A DNA stretch of 64,000 nt from Trichobilharzia regenti. Lineage: Eukaryota > Platyhelminthes > Trematoda > Strigeidida > Schistosomatidae. Under the pieces are notes generated by a model, which worked only from the letters and a program-made list of their open reading frames with translations, had not been told where the DNA came from and ran no database searches. The stretch's first letter is position 1; each line of letters starts with the position of its first letter. The position numbers were made by a program, and so were the translations under genes. Positions 1 to 10,269 of the stretch are shown piece by piece. The stretch spans positions 13,065,517 to 13,129,516 of the forward strand of contig OX235263.1 in the NCBI GenBank assembly GCA_944472135.2. The letters are read 5' to 3'.

Positions 1-1325
1 TACAGAATGGAATTCTCAACATTTTACTACAGTATTGCATCCAGTTAGTAAATTAACAATAAAATAAAATTCCACATAGATTAAGGGTAATCTCAGTTAG
101 TTTGGACAACAGCATATTAGCATATCGGTAGCAAAGCCAAAAGTGAACAGAATGTTTGAAGGTTTTAGAAAAGTAGATACTAGCATATTCACTGGTGTAA
201 GAGGTTACAAAAGGTCGAGATATACAGAGTGTGAAAGAACGAAGAAGAATGTTTTAAGTAGAGTTTGTAAGGGAGAAAGAAATAAAGCAGCACATAACAA
301 TAAACAGAGAGAGAGAAAAGGAAAGGAAAGAAGGAAAATGTTGAACCCATAAATGATATGAGTTGGAAAAACGAGATCCAGATTAGTTCTACTGACTATT
401 TAATAAGTTATAAATTTCACGCCTAATGCTTTCCTTATCTCACAGAACATGACCCAAGTGGTGTATGATTGAGTTTTGTACTTGCTAGTGCGAGCATATA
501 GTTTTCTATATAGGCTTCTCGTTCTACCTGATGAAATACATGGGGAGAGTTGTGAATGAAGAGAGTGATGTGCGTTAGATAAAATAAATTTAGGCCGATT
601 TTCACATGAGTCCAAGTGCCTGTCGACCAGAATACTAACAAGCTTACCCTGTTGCCAACCTTTCACATCCACGTAATACGATATAGTCTTTCTTTAGTGA
701 CTCAGGAAAAACTAAGGAAGAACAATAGAGAATAATAGGCAGGATGCAAGAGTTAACGAATCGAGGAGGTAAGGGTTGGATTATTCTAGAATGTCTTAAC
801 TTCTTCATGTAGACGGTAAGACGGAATATTTTCTTAGAAACCATCACGATATGAGACGATCAAGAAAGATCAGCAGATAGAATGACGCCAAGATATTTGA
901 TTTCCGACTTGGTTTCTATTTCAGTGTCATCTACGCTGCACACCTCGTGTGAGTGATAACCAGGTTATTTAGATCAGATTTGTGCCTAAAGGTGAAATTA
1001 ATTGGCATTTGGAGGGACCACTGACTGATTTCTGATAAAAAGCCATTTAGTTGGGAGCAGTCACTTTGATATTTGACAGGCGAACCTACTGTCAGATCGT
1101 CAGCATATTTAACAAAATTTATGTCATTTGAAGATGGTAAGTCATGTAGAAAGAAAGAAAGAAAAGAGAAGTGGGGAGAGTACAGCATCTTGGTGGAGAC
1201 CAGCCCCAGTGAGCACAGCAGAGGAGGATTTACCTTTGTATACACGCTACATGTGTACTACATAAGGGAAATAATTAACAGTTCATTTGCGTTTACAACA
1301 ATTTCAATGAGAATATGAAGAAATA
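1..1325 (-). mobile_element. CR1-like (SR1-like) non-LTR retrotransposon, 3' part, degenerate
   Basis: Minus-strand translation gives a reverse transcriptase palm segment with FVKYADDLTV near 1070-1125, followed by LNGFLSEISQW. Further on is a conserved C-terminal block (about 400-670) that reads LVSILVDRHLDSCEN then SPCISSGRTRSLYRKLYART. The same blocks recur at 14.1-14.9 kb and 25.6-25.85 kb, so this is a repeat family. The window opens inside its 3' UTR, and the run at 1-180 matches 25180-25350. Frames are broken by shifts and stops, so no protein is expected. CR1-clade schistosome elements (SR1) have this arrangement; the exact family name is inferred. Confidence 0.82.
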
Positions 1326-1359
1326 CTGACAACATTTTATTAGAGTAGAAAACATTTCA

Positions 1360-1660
1360 ACAGGTCAGCCATCTGGAGGTCACTATCAAGCTAGAAAAAA
1401 GACGGCTGTTGATGTAAATCTGCGACAGCCTATTCGAAATGATTTTGATGTCATTTTGATGCGTTCATTCTCTAAACCATATAAAAACGCTAACGATTAA
1501 ATAAGTGTCACAGATCCCAATTCACATCCCTTTTAGAGAGTGTGTAACACATTTCTACACCGATTTCAGGATAATGAAGATGTGTCTTGTGTTTGAGATC
1601 TTGCCTAGCATTGATATCCTCTGATATCTTTACCATCTGAATTTGAAATGATACCGTCTG
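1360..1660 (-). mobile_element. RTE-like retrotransposon remnant
   Basis: The run from the gccatctggaggtc-like start through the gacggctgttgatg / gcctattcgaaat words matches the minus-strand RTE family seen at 16.75-16.83 kb and 32.88-32.97 kb. The later words around 1550-1570 recur near 10530-10560, inside another minus-strand RTE remnant. Highly degenerate, with no useful frame. Confidence 0.55.
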
Positions 1661-2164
1661 TATAATTGAGAGAAAAGCGATTTTCTTGAAATGTCTCCTG
1701 TTAAATAATAATTGCCACTTGTTATTGTTGCTGGATAGGCAATATTAAATCACCTCTGAGTAATGTTCATATATAATACAGAACTTTCAGTGGTGTTTAT
1801 TGTTTGATGTCTTCTCTCTTCGTCAAGGATTTTCATATAAAACACTGATTGACAGTAGGTCGTGTGAAACAATTCCATCTGAACTGGAACACAAACCAAT
1901 CCACCACCATTATGATACCTCTTTTCTTTTTTCTCCTTCGCGAAATACACGACACTTTGTTGAATGTTAATTATAAAAAGATCAGGAGTATATTTCGTGA
2001 AACGAGGACATCGCTTAGGAATGGTTATCTCGTGTATTAGTGTAAGCTACCGTCTAGGATGCTTCTTCACATCCTTAGTAGAAACTTTTAAAATCAGCAG
2101 ATTTTAAACAGGTGCAGGAGTAAACAATACTACTCAAGGTCATATTAACCAGATTTAAACAAAC
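1661..2164. other. unassigned AT-rich stretch
   Basis: I see no recognisable domain, RNA or repeat family here. Two short opposing open frames near 1750-2040 have no recognisable motif. Confidence 0.5.
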
Positions 2165-2320
2165 TGAATAAGGTTCTGGGTTCTAGCCTCGGTGGATGTA
2201 TGCTGCTGAAGAGTCCCAAACTAGGACGAAACAGCTGTCCAGTACTCCCTGGGGTTTTCCCTATGGTTCTCTTACCATTGTCAGCTCATGATGAAATCCT
2301 GTAACTAAACTTAATAAAAG
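2165..2320 (+). mobile_element. hammerhead-containing tRNA-derived SINE, 5'-truncated
   Basis: The copy starts in the tRNA B-box region (ggttctgggttctagcc). It runs through a hammerhead motif at 2200-2245 and ends in the family tail (caatggttctct / tcagctcatgatgaaatcctgtaac type words). The same order of blocks is repeated at 38.14-38.34, 42.55-42.76, 52.4-52.7, 53.4-53.6, 62.2-62.5 and 63.5-63.7 kb. The promoter A-box half is missing. Confidence 0.85.
2200..2245 (+). ncRNA. hammerhead ribozyme, core intact
   Basis: The core is CTGAAGA at 2206-2212, which satisfies CUGANGA because position 7 is free. Helix II is GTCC/GGAC, followed by GAAA at 2228-2231. Helix III is the tiny self-pairing ACAGCTGT, and the predicted cleavage site follows the GTC ending at 2239. 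Helix I pairs 2201-2205 with 2240-2244, with one G-U. This is the best-preserved hammerhead of its SINE family in the window. Self-cleavage is inferred, not shown. Confidence 0.8.
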
Positions 2321-2464
2321 TAGTTATATGCAATATATTATCGATGAAGATTTTCGGTAGCACAAGTTTCAAGCAGGCCGCCAGTTGTCCATGACGTATA
2401 CATCCTCTGAAATATACCTGTCAGTTCAATCCTTATGTTAGTGCCAAGTGTCGATTTGCAGGGG

Positions 2465-2660
2465 TTAGACTGCGCACAGTACTGTTCTGGAGCTGACATC
2501 TGTTACAGAACCATTGGAAAACGTGGGTGTACTGGAGAGCTATTCCGTTCCAGTTTCTTTCTTGGGACTCCTCATCAGTAGGAACCCACTCTGTAGGACC
2601 TTAGGGTTACAAGACAAGTCCAGAGATTATTCAGTCACTGGAACACAACCCAATGGCCCT
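2465..2660 (-). mobile_element. hammerhead SINE, degenerate minus-strand copy
   Basis: Reading the minus strand gives the tRNA-like head near 2600-2650, then a hammerhead-like block rearranged around ctgatgaggagtccc, then the tail words near 2490-2515. The catalytic core is scrambled, so ribozyme activity is not expected. Confidence 0.65.
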
Positions 2661-2774
2661 ATAGGGGATGCGCCTAGGGCTTTAGTGAGAAGCTTCAACC
2701 AGTGGGGTCCGCCATGTCAATCAACAGGACAATCACTCGCCCGTGAAACTGACTACCGGCTATGATAAATATAT

Positions 2775-3005
2775 ATCACGAATCAGCAGAATTAGGAATT
2801 CATGGACCACTGGGTTGTCTCCCAGTGGCTGAATGGTCAAAGTGCTGTTTTCGTAATTGGAAGGTCCTGGGTTCGAACCTTGACGTTTGGAGCACGCTGA
2901 TGAAGAGTCTCAAAGTATCAACTGGGACAAAACAGTTGCCCACCACTTTTGTGTTATTACCAAGAAACAAAAATAGTTCAGTATAATTGAACAAGTGAAA
3001 TTTCA
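2775..3005 (+). mobile_element. hammerhead SINE, decayed
   Basis: The tRNA-like head is clear: cccagtggctgaatggtc (A-box side) and ggtcctgggttcgaacc (B box). The hammerhead block that follows has lost the invariant GAAA (it reads acaaaac) and has an ATGAAGA core. It lies head to head with the minus-strand copy just upstream. Confidence 0.75.
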
Positions 3006-3199
3006 ACTGCCTTTAGGCAAGAATAAAATTAATTATTGTCGTTTTATAATATTTTTTTTCTGTTAACCAAAAAACAATGGTTGCTAACAAATGATTCGAC
3101 AAACAGAAAAGGCGAAAAATCGAAGTAATTATTAACCAAACTGTCTGAAATCAAGGCTAAATAAGTCTCAAAGGTAAAAATGCATCAATTGTTTTCTTT

Positions 3200-3220
3200 T
3201 TTCTCTCTCTCTCTCTCTCA
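3200..3220. repeat. CT microsatellite
   Basis: An uninterrupted run of about nine CT dinucleotides follows a T-rich stretch. Confidence 0.9.
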
Positions 3221-3529
3221 CCACATATTCAAACTGACCAAACTAAGGTAGAAGATAATTATTAAAACAAGCTAAAGAATGATCAATGTTCGATAGTTGA
3301 TTTAATCAACTAATTAGAATAGAAAATAGAACAGAGAAAATTATTCACTTGATCCTACTAAATACTCGGTAAAGTTAAGGAAACAAAGTAATGATTGTTT
3401 TTTAAGGGATACTTTATGGTGAAACGCTCTAATTATTCGTCCGTCTTTTATTATTTGTATGGGTTACAGGTAGAACATAAGGCTACAGCAGTATGTCTTC
3501 ACTTCACTCTGTCCTCTGTAGTTTCTTTA

Positions 3530-3905
3530 AGCTAGCTGCAAAAAGCCGCTGAATAACGCCGCAGCTTCAAAAACTCCCCGTATTTTGTGTTCGGGAGTAA
3601 AAGACAAACTGCCTAATTTCACCCCTTCCATGTCTATCTACTAATTTAACCGCTCCTGTGGAGCCAGTTGCATAGGCCGTACAATTAGACATGTTTCCCG
3701 TTGGATTTCCGAACATCAGTCACCCTGTGTGGTTAAGTAAACGACAAATAAAATTCATTCGTAGCTCGATTCTATCTCATCTTGTGAATACGGAACACAA
3801 GACAGATGGTAATGAGGTGGCTTTCAAAGTCATCTGCCACATACCAATTAATATTACCTTCATGTTCACTGCAAAATGTCTTTACCTCTGATCTTCGTAC
3901 TGCTA
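3530..3905 (+). mobile_element. Penelope-like element remnant, GIY-YIG endonuclease
   Basis: One frame reads VKDKLPNFTPSMSIY, then SCGASCIGRTIRHVSRW with EHQ further on. This is the same order as the intact-looking copies at 15.58-16.39 kb and 30.9-31.1 kb (VKDKLPRLT, CIYQFTCSCGARYIGRS). The CxCG and YIGR-type signature belongs to the GIY-YIG domain that PLEs carry after the reverse transcriptase. A downstream block reads SHLVNTEHKTDGNEVAFKVI in another frame, so the copy is frameshifted. Confidence 0.72.
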
Positions 3906-5069
3906 GTATTCAGTTTATGTCATTGTAGCAAACTTAATTCACACCACTTCAACTCAGAACGTTCATTCACTGTAGACTAGGGAAATCATGTTTTCATGAA
4001 AGATGGTGCACCTTTCCAATACATCTCTGGAAGTAAACATTAATCCCGCATTCCGAAAATTTACTGGCATGATCAACTTTATAAAATGAAGGCTTCTGGA
4101 TTGGATGCTATTCAAATGGTGGACTTCCAGGGTGGCTTTTGCGGGTGAATCCAGTGATGAAAATACGCAGCAGTGACCTGGGTAATTTTAAATATATTTA
4201 CATGCTGTACTTTTTATATGTAGCAGTTGTTCGTAAATTCTAGCACAGGTAGATGGATTCATCTATCATTTATTGTTGAATTATATTTTGCTATGACGAT
4301 TTTTCAGCTAGATTTTTGTTAATAATAACTAAATTATTTCCATTGTTACTTCGTAGTTATAAAATTTATAGTGCTGATTTATTATTCTGTTATTTTATGA
4401 GTTGTGCAAAGCCACATTTATAGGAGTATGTTGCAACTTGCTAACGTAATGAAATGTTAATGGTTGTTTGACAAGGGCATCTTGTAAATGGAAGTCGTAC
4501 TATATTTTCTTATCAGGATAAATCAGGTCCTAGATAATTGTAGTAAAGGTAAAACAAAAATTCATCGTTTAAACTAGGACAGAAGTGCAGAATAATGTGT
4601 AACCGCTTTATTTATAATTAAAGCGTTGACAAAAGATAAATACAAGACGTATACTTATAAAAAGATTAACTGTTTAAGCTGGTAGAGAAACAAAAATGAA
4701 ACCCATGTCACTAGTAATATCGATTTTAAGCAACACCATTTAGTTATTATCACCCCATTATTTCCGATATTGTGATATGGTTCGCTAAAAGGTTTACACT
4801 GTTGATAATTTAAAGTACCTATTAAATAGCAATTATGTAGATGGTACTAGCTACCAAAAATGTTTTTGTCAAACCCTTTCTGCATCAGTCTTTCGTGGAC
4901 AACCTCAGCATAAAATGATTTGATTAGTCAATATTTTGTGTTTCTCTAACTTCACTCACGGCTGATTGGCACAGCTGACAGTAAGAAAAATGATGACAAC
5001 AATTTTTTTGAACTTTAATATTATATAGCAAGTCTATGATTCTCTTTCATGGTGAATTGTGAGCCCTTT
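3906..5069. other. unassigned AT-rich sequence
   Basis: Both strands read through give no convincing domain, structural RNA or family shared with the rest of the window. Composition is strongly AT-rich with short homopolymers. Confidence 0.5.
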
Positions 5070-5188
5070 GTCGGCGACCATACCACGTTGAAAGCATTGG
5101 TCCTCGTCCGATCACCGAAGTTAAGCAATGTTGGGCCCGGTTAGTAATTGCATGGGTGACCGGCTGGGAATACGGGTGTTGCCGGCTT
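5070..5188 (+). rRNA. 5S rRNA gene or 5S-derived SINE head
   Basis: The sequence follows the metazoan 5S rRNA consensus from end to end: an accaTACCACGTTGAAagc start, the internal promoter region tccgatcaccgaagttaagc, and tgggtgaccggctgggaata. Helix I closes over nine pairs (gtcggcgac with gttgccggc, counting G-U pairs). A TTTT run follows at 5187-5190. The length of about 119 nt is normal. It is a single copy joined within a few bases to a tRNA-like unit, so it may be a SINE head rather than a ribosomal gene. I am sure of the 5S identity but not of its role. Confidence 0.88.
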
Positions 5189-5191
5189 TTG

Positions 5192-5445
5192 TGCGTCGGT
5201 GGTATAGCGGTTAGGATGCTCGCCGACCATGCACATGGTCCGGGGTTCGATCCCCGGCCGATGCACACCTTTACCTCTCTGAGCCAGAAATAATGCTGGC
5301 AAAGAGGGAAGGTTGGGCATGAGGTGGCTAGCAACCCCATCCTGTAAAAATAAACACTGCTACAGAAACTTCAAGCGTCTAGCTTGAAGCCCTATGTTCC
5401 ACTGGAGAACGTGAAGGGAAAACAACAGCAACAACATAAGAGTTC
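5192..5445 (+). mobile_element. tRNA-derived SINE with LINE-like tail, fused to 5S unit
   Basis: A tRNA-like head spans 5192-5265. It has an acceptor stem gcgtcgg/ccgatgc, A-box-like tggtatagcggttagg, and a B box ggttcgatcc in a T arm. The body has gaggtggctagcaaccccat, and the tail has gaagccctatgttccact then a CAA-rich end near 5440. The tail words match the 3' ends of RTE copies here (for example 27805-27845), the usual SINE-LINE partnership. A second copy without a 5S head lies at 57121-57319 with its own TSD. Confidence 0.82.
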
Positions 5446-6929
5446 GATTACTAAATATTGCTTAGGTTGGCTGTTGGGATCCACATTAGGAAGCCTAATT
5501 TATGTGTCCAAAAGAAGCTGGTATAGACACTGTCCTTACCTTAGCCGTCAATCAAGGTTCTAATGATCCTTAATTTGTTGTGTAAATTTATTTTATTTTA
5601 TTTGATATTATATTTGCATGCTTACTATAATTTATGCATTTTTAGTGAACTATAGTTTTTTTCATAAGTAAAAACACAGTTTTTGTTCAGCGAAGAAATT
5701 TCTTTTCAACGACTTCATTTTCAAGCTGTACAGTCGTATTTATATTACAGAAAAAGGTTATTAAGTGGCACTAAATAATTGCTCAGTCAATGTACGTATA
5801 TATGTGATAAAAGTTATAAGGGGTAGAGTTGAAGTGGATAAATTACAAACATATGAAAGATTATTCTATAACGAAAATGTCAAGTGTTGTCTAAAAAATT
5901 ATGAAAATTAGGAGTACGATTACGATAAGAATGAAGATGTGAAGTGAAGTGGAAAGTTTTCCCTTTGATCTTTCTTAAAATATCGATATTATTTAAAAAC
6001 TAATATTGGTAATGACAATTATTCTAGAATATTCTATGTTTATAGACATATACATGGTTGTAGAGCAAGGAGAGGAAATTTTCGAAAAGGATGTTCTTTG
6101 CTCAATTATTTTTTTTATAGATATCTGAATGAATATTTTCACTATAATGTCGATGAACATTGAATGAGCAGCATGTGATTTATTTATTCCATGGAGGATT
6201 TAATCATGAGCTGACATCAGTTAGAGAACCACTTGAAAATTTATTTATTCGACATTATCCTCCATTATGCGGGGAAACAGCGATGGCGGCCGTTGCCTAA
6301 TCGTATGCTGGTCTTGAGAAAAGCGATCAGAAGTCTTATTGTGCCTTATAATAATGTTTATTCATAGAATTTATGTATTGTAAACCTGTTATTCTATTTC
6401 GTTATCAGGGAAGAGATATACAATACTGATATTGCTTATCTGTTTTCTCATATTTTATCGTTGGTTACCTCACAGTGTATTTTGAGGTACCAATTAGTTT
6501 TCTGGAATCGAGGCTGGATTCAAATTTTTGTTTGCGATCTGGACGTCTGACAACCTTTTATTCCCGCTCACACGATCCTCCTCATGTAATCCTTGAATCG
6601 ATTACCAACATGTCAGGATTCACTCGATGGCTTGATGCGTATTGACTTCCAACAGTCACCTCAGAGTATGTCCGAACCATATCCACTTTTTGCATCAATA
6701 ATTAGTAATAAAAGGTATAATGATAAGTGTATAGTAATCAAATGTTTTTATAGTTTGATCTAGAGGTAGTAATAAAATGGACACTTCCAGTATCCAACAG
6801 AATTATTGATTATTCATGTTATTTCATCACTTAACATAACATTAGTTAACATCAGGAATTTATATCACTTAAACCTATCACTGATGTTATCGCTGACTGG
6901 ACTACACTAAACTATGCGACAGTCTGTGT
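5446..6929. other. mostly unassigned; one SINE tail fragment
   Basis: AT-rich sequence without recognisable coding blocks. A short hammerhead-SINE tail on the minus strand (tcatgagctgacatcagttagagaacc) is visible at about 6190-6235 and then breaks off. Confidence 0.5.
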
Positions 6930-7190
6930 GGAGCGAGAAGACCGTGATACAATGAGTCGATGAAAAGACTCTTAAAGAACCTGATTTTACGGACGATATG
7001 TGTCTGATTTCACACAAACTAGAAGAGGTACAGACGAAAATCGAATAAAGACCACCTGAAGAAACAGTCAGAGAAGACAGGATTTCAAGTGAACATAGAG
7101 AAGACGCAGGTGCTAAAGATAGCTAACGAACAGCGATAACAACGAGCACCATTCATTATCCATGGAAGAAGTGGTTTTCAAGAGATCATA
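6930..7190 (+). mobile_element. RTE-like reverse transcriptase fragment
   Basis: One frame reads EPDFTDDMCLISHKLEEVQ, the xDD catalytic block of the RTE family in this window (compare DLDFADDICLISHKLEDMQ at 54.5 kb). It is followed by words matching vnIEKTqvlkI. The copy is truncated at both ends. Confidence 0.75.
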
Positions 7191-8080
7191 ATTTCTCTGC
7201 ACACATACTGAGTTCATTTACAGGCGGCTGAGTCGTAGTGGCTTCCTCAGTTACAGGTGTCTTTTATTTGCTTGAAAAAGTGCATACTTTATTAACGAAC
7301 TTCTGAACACTCCTTTGTGTTGAGTGTATTTGAGTAAGTTGATCCTTCGTTGGAATATTTGCTCTTTACTGCTTTTAATGGATACATTGGAATTTTAATA
7401 CACAGTTGAAAGGATCAATGGATGGCATCTTGTTATTCTTGGTAGTATTTCATATCTGTGTCCAATTCCTAAACCATTTTTCATCCCTTCACTTTCCTAG
7501 TGGAACAAATGGCTTCATCAAACTTTGAATTTTTAGTAACATTCGATGCTGTTTTTACGAGGTGAGGTTAAGTTAACTATCAGTTAGTTGACTGGGCAGA
7601 GTTTAGATGTATCCATCAGTCGAGAGTTGAATTCGGATCTTTCATATGGTTGGCTAGCATTTTACCAGTGAACCACGAAAGCGCAGTTTTGTGACCTAAT
7701 TCTCTCTCTCTCTCTAATTTTATAGTATATAATTATGCAACTGAATATATCTCACTATTTTCTGGTCAAGTCTTTAGGGAGCTGTCATCATGTTTTCCCC
7801 CAAAAAAGAAAAAGAAATTGACACGTCATCACAAAACATACAATTTATTCATCCCTATAACAATCAATGAATCCAAATTTTATCATTGCCCACCCCTTGG
7901 TCACAAAAAATAACAGATATATTCATAAAAACTGACATCTCGTCAGATGGCTTTGAAGTTATTTTTATATGAATGAATTCGGCTGTCACACTCACAAACT
8001 TCTCAGTCTCTTTATCTTCCTTTCAGAAACTTCAGGAAACCGTTATTCCCTACCAAATTAGTCTGCTTATTGGACATATG
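7191..8080. other. unassigned; CT microsatellite near 7700
   Basis: No recognisable domain or RNA. A short CT run occurs at about 7701-7715. A region near 7590-7690 carries short palindromic words but nothing I can name. Confidence 0.45.
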
Positions 8081-9340
8081 ACACAATGAGTGAAATAGTA
8101 TTATTTACTGGATGACAAGGTTTCGAACAAAATTTATTGTTCATAATCATATCAATTGTAATCACACGACTTTGAAACTTGAGTTTTGTAGTTTCCTTTG
8201 TCCTGTCCTATTTGTCGTCTTGGGGTAGTAGAATTTTCCACATCAGGTCGAAGGTAGAGACAATTCAATTCACTCATGAATTGGAAGGTCAGGAAGTAGA
8301 GCTTACAATGATAGATTGCAGCGTAAAAAAGAAAGAAGATAGGAGGTTAAAGACTACTGTTTACAGAAAACCCACACATTCAAACAGATATTTGGGCTCC
8401 TGATCATCCCATTCTATGTCAGTGGGAATAGGATTGATGAAATATCTAAGTAATAGAGCACAAAAACTAAATAGTACCAAGGAAAATCTAAGGCAGGTAG
8501 CAATTACCCAGATGAATTAGTCAGGAAATATGTAAGGAAATGTGAAAACAAAATAAATAATAATAGTAGCGATAGTGATAACAATAATAATGAAAACAAT
8601 AGTAATGATAATAATAATAGTGATAATAATGTTAATATTAATGACGACACCAATAATAAGGAATCTAAATCATCAGTAGTAATTCCATACAAGGAAGGAA
8701 CCTCCGAAACCACCTTACGCTGAATTCTTAACACGGCAGGACTAAAAGTGGCTGGCATTCAAACCACCCACAAACTCAATTAAAAACAAGCTTTGTCGGT
8801 TAAAGGATCAATCCTGTGTAGCCTTTAAACAAAACAATTTAGTGTATCTAATACCCTGTCTGCAATGATTGTCAGGTGAAATACATAGGTCAAAGTAGTA
8901 GAACAGAGTCAGTGAGTCAGACTAACCGAGCATAAAAAGCTACCAAAATCTAGATTAGTTAACCTCAGTAATAAGATAAGAAATCTAGAGAATAGTTCAG
9001 CTATAGCACTGACTACACGCAGTTACCCACAACCATACAATAGGATGGATGGGATAGGATGACAGTTTTAAAATCTTATGTCACAGGGTGGACGGAGAGA
9101 TTGCCAACAGAAGCTTTGTTTATCGAATCAACTGCAAATACATGTAATAGGAATGATTCAACACCTGTCCAGTTCGACATCTGGAAAATCCTACTACCCC
9201 AACGACGACAAATAGGACAGGACAAAGGAAACTACAAAACTCAAGTTTCAAAGCCGTGTGATTACAATTGATATGATTATGAACAATAAATTTTGTTCGA
9301 AACCTTGTCACCCAGCAAATAATACTGTTTCACTGTGTGA
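8081..9340 (+). mobile_element. Penelope-like element copy with inverted terminal repeats
   Basis: About 170 bp at 8081-8252 recurs inverted at 9173-9340 with moderate divergence. Between them the plus strand encodes reverse-transcriptase thumb-like sequence (FTHELEGQEVELTMIDCSV, then TTVYRKPTHSNRYLGS at 8350-8400). A linker microsatellite follows, then a decayed endonuclease near 8840-8920 (NNLVYLIPC, then YIGQSSR-like residues once a frameshift is allowed). PLEs are known to carry terminal repeats in inverted or direct order. A related copy lies at 23.4-25.1 kb. Catalytic RT motifs upstream are missing (5' truncation). Confidence 0.78.
8540..8655. repeat. AAT-type imperfect microsatellite inside PLE
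   Basis: Imperfect AAT/AAC triplets alternate with TAG and GAT words over about 110 bp. It corresponds to a shorter Asn-rich stretch in the 24.7-kb copy, so it expanded within the RT-EN linker. Confidence 0.8.
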
Positions 9341-9484
9341 TACATCTAATAAACAAGTTAATATGGAATTAATTACTGCCACAGTGCCTAAGTTTTACAC
9401 ATTTATTAGTACGTTATACAGTTCAATCATTCAACAGAAAAATCAAAATTGTATTAAAAGTAACAACTGACACCAACTGAACCA

Positions 9485-9705
9485 CAAGAAGTGGGAGCCT
9501 CTGTAGCCCAAATGGTCTAATGGATAGCTGTTTAGCGTTTGAAACAATGGGTACAGGGATTGAGCCTCAGGGGAAGCACTATCACTCACTCGGGACTGAA
9601 ATGCGGGGGTCCATCCTCTAATTGACTTGTCGGTCTCAAATAGAACAAAATATGCAATCTGGATTCCATCCTGTCAGTTACCCTGCACCAAATGCCTCCA
9701 AGATA
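9485..9705 (+). mobile_element. Sm-alpha-like tRNA-derived SINE, ribozyme region lost
   Basis: The head reads tagcccaaatggtctaatgg, then a body matching the reverse strand of 63190-63310, with B-box-like ggattgagcct. The ribozyme block present in the 63.1-kb copy cannot be recognised here. Confidence 0.68.
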
Positions 9706-10269
9706 ATGCTCAGACATCATTGAAGCGTGTGCACGTACACACAAGGAGCTGACATGTTTTATTACAAAGGCCGAACATTTCGGTCAAATCAATTAACTGG
9801 GAAAATTCAGAATAGAAATGAAAGAAAGTTACACGCACGAGGTAGCTGATCATTTCAGTTGACCACTGTTCATTTGTTTGTTCAGTCATCTGGTTAACGC
9901 AACACTGACAACAACGAATAAAACAGAAAAAAACAAAATGAATTACCCTGCAAGCAAACAAGCAAACAAACACACACTGACCGAAAATAAATAATGGAGA
10001 AGTTCAATAAAAGTACAAGGCCATTTTTAGGAGGAGATATGATTTATTAGTAAGCTAAGTAAACCTCCTTGTGTGTTTACGTGTGTGAATAATCTTCATT
10101 CAGTGTATATTACTTTGACAAGATACAATTATGGTTTGTTTTACTTTTATAGGTCATAGTAAATCAATTAAGAAAACAGCTAGCAGCAACGTTGTTAGGG
10201 GATTAAACAAAACAGATATGCAGTGTAAAATAACAGTTCTGTAATTCATAGGAAAGTATAATATGGGAA
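9706..10269. other. unassigned stretch
   Basis: No recognisable domain or structured RNA. An 87-codon minus-strand open frame at 9710-9973 is Cys- and Phe-rich without a motif I recognise. Confidence 0.45.

Noticed and set aside
5192..5265. Functional tRNA gene
   Set aside because: The acceptor and T arms pair, but the anticodon arm is irregular, and the same head recurs in SINE copies with bodies and TSDs.
8504..8758. 84-codon Leu/Ser-rich minus-strand frame as a membrane protein
   Set aside because: It is the reverse reading of an AAT-type microsatellite inside a PLE.
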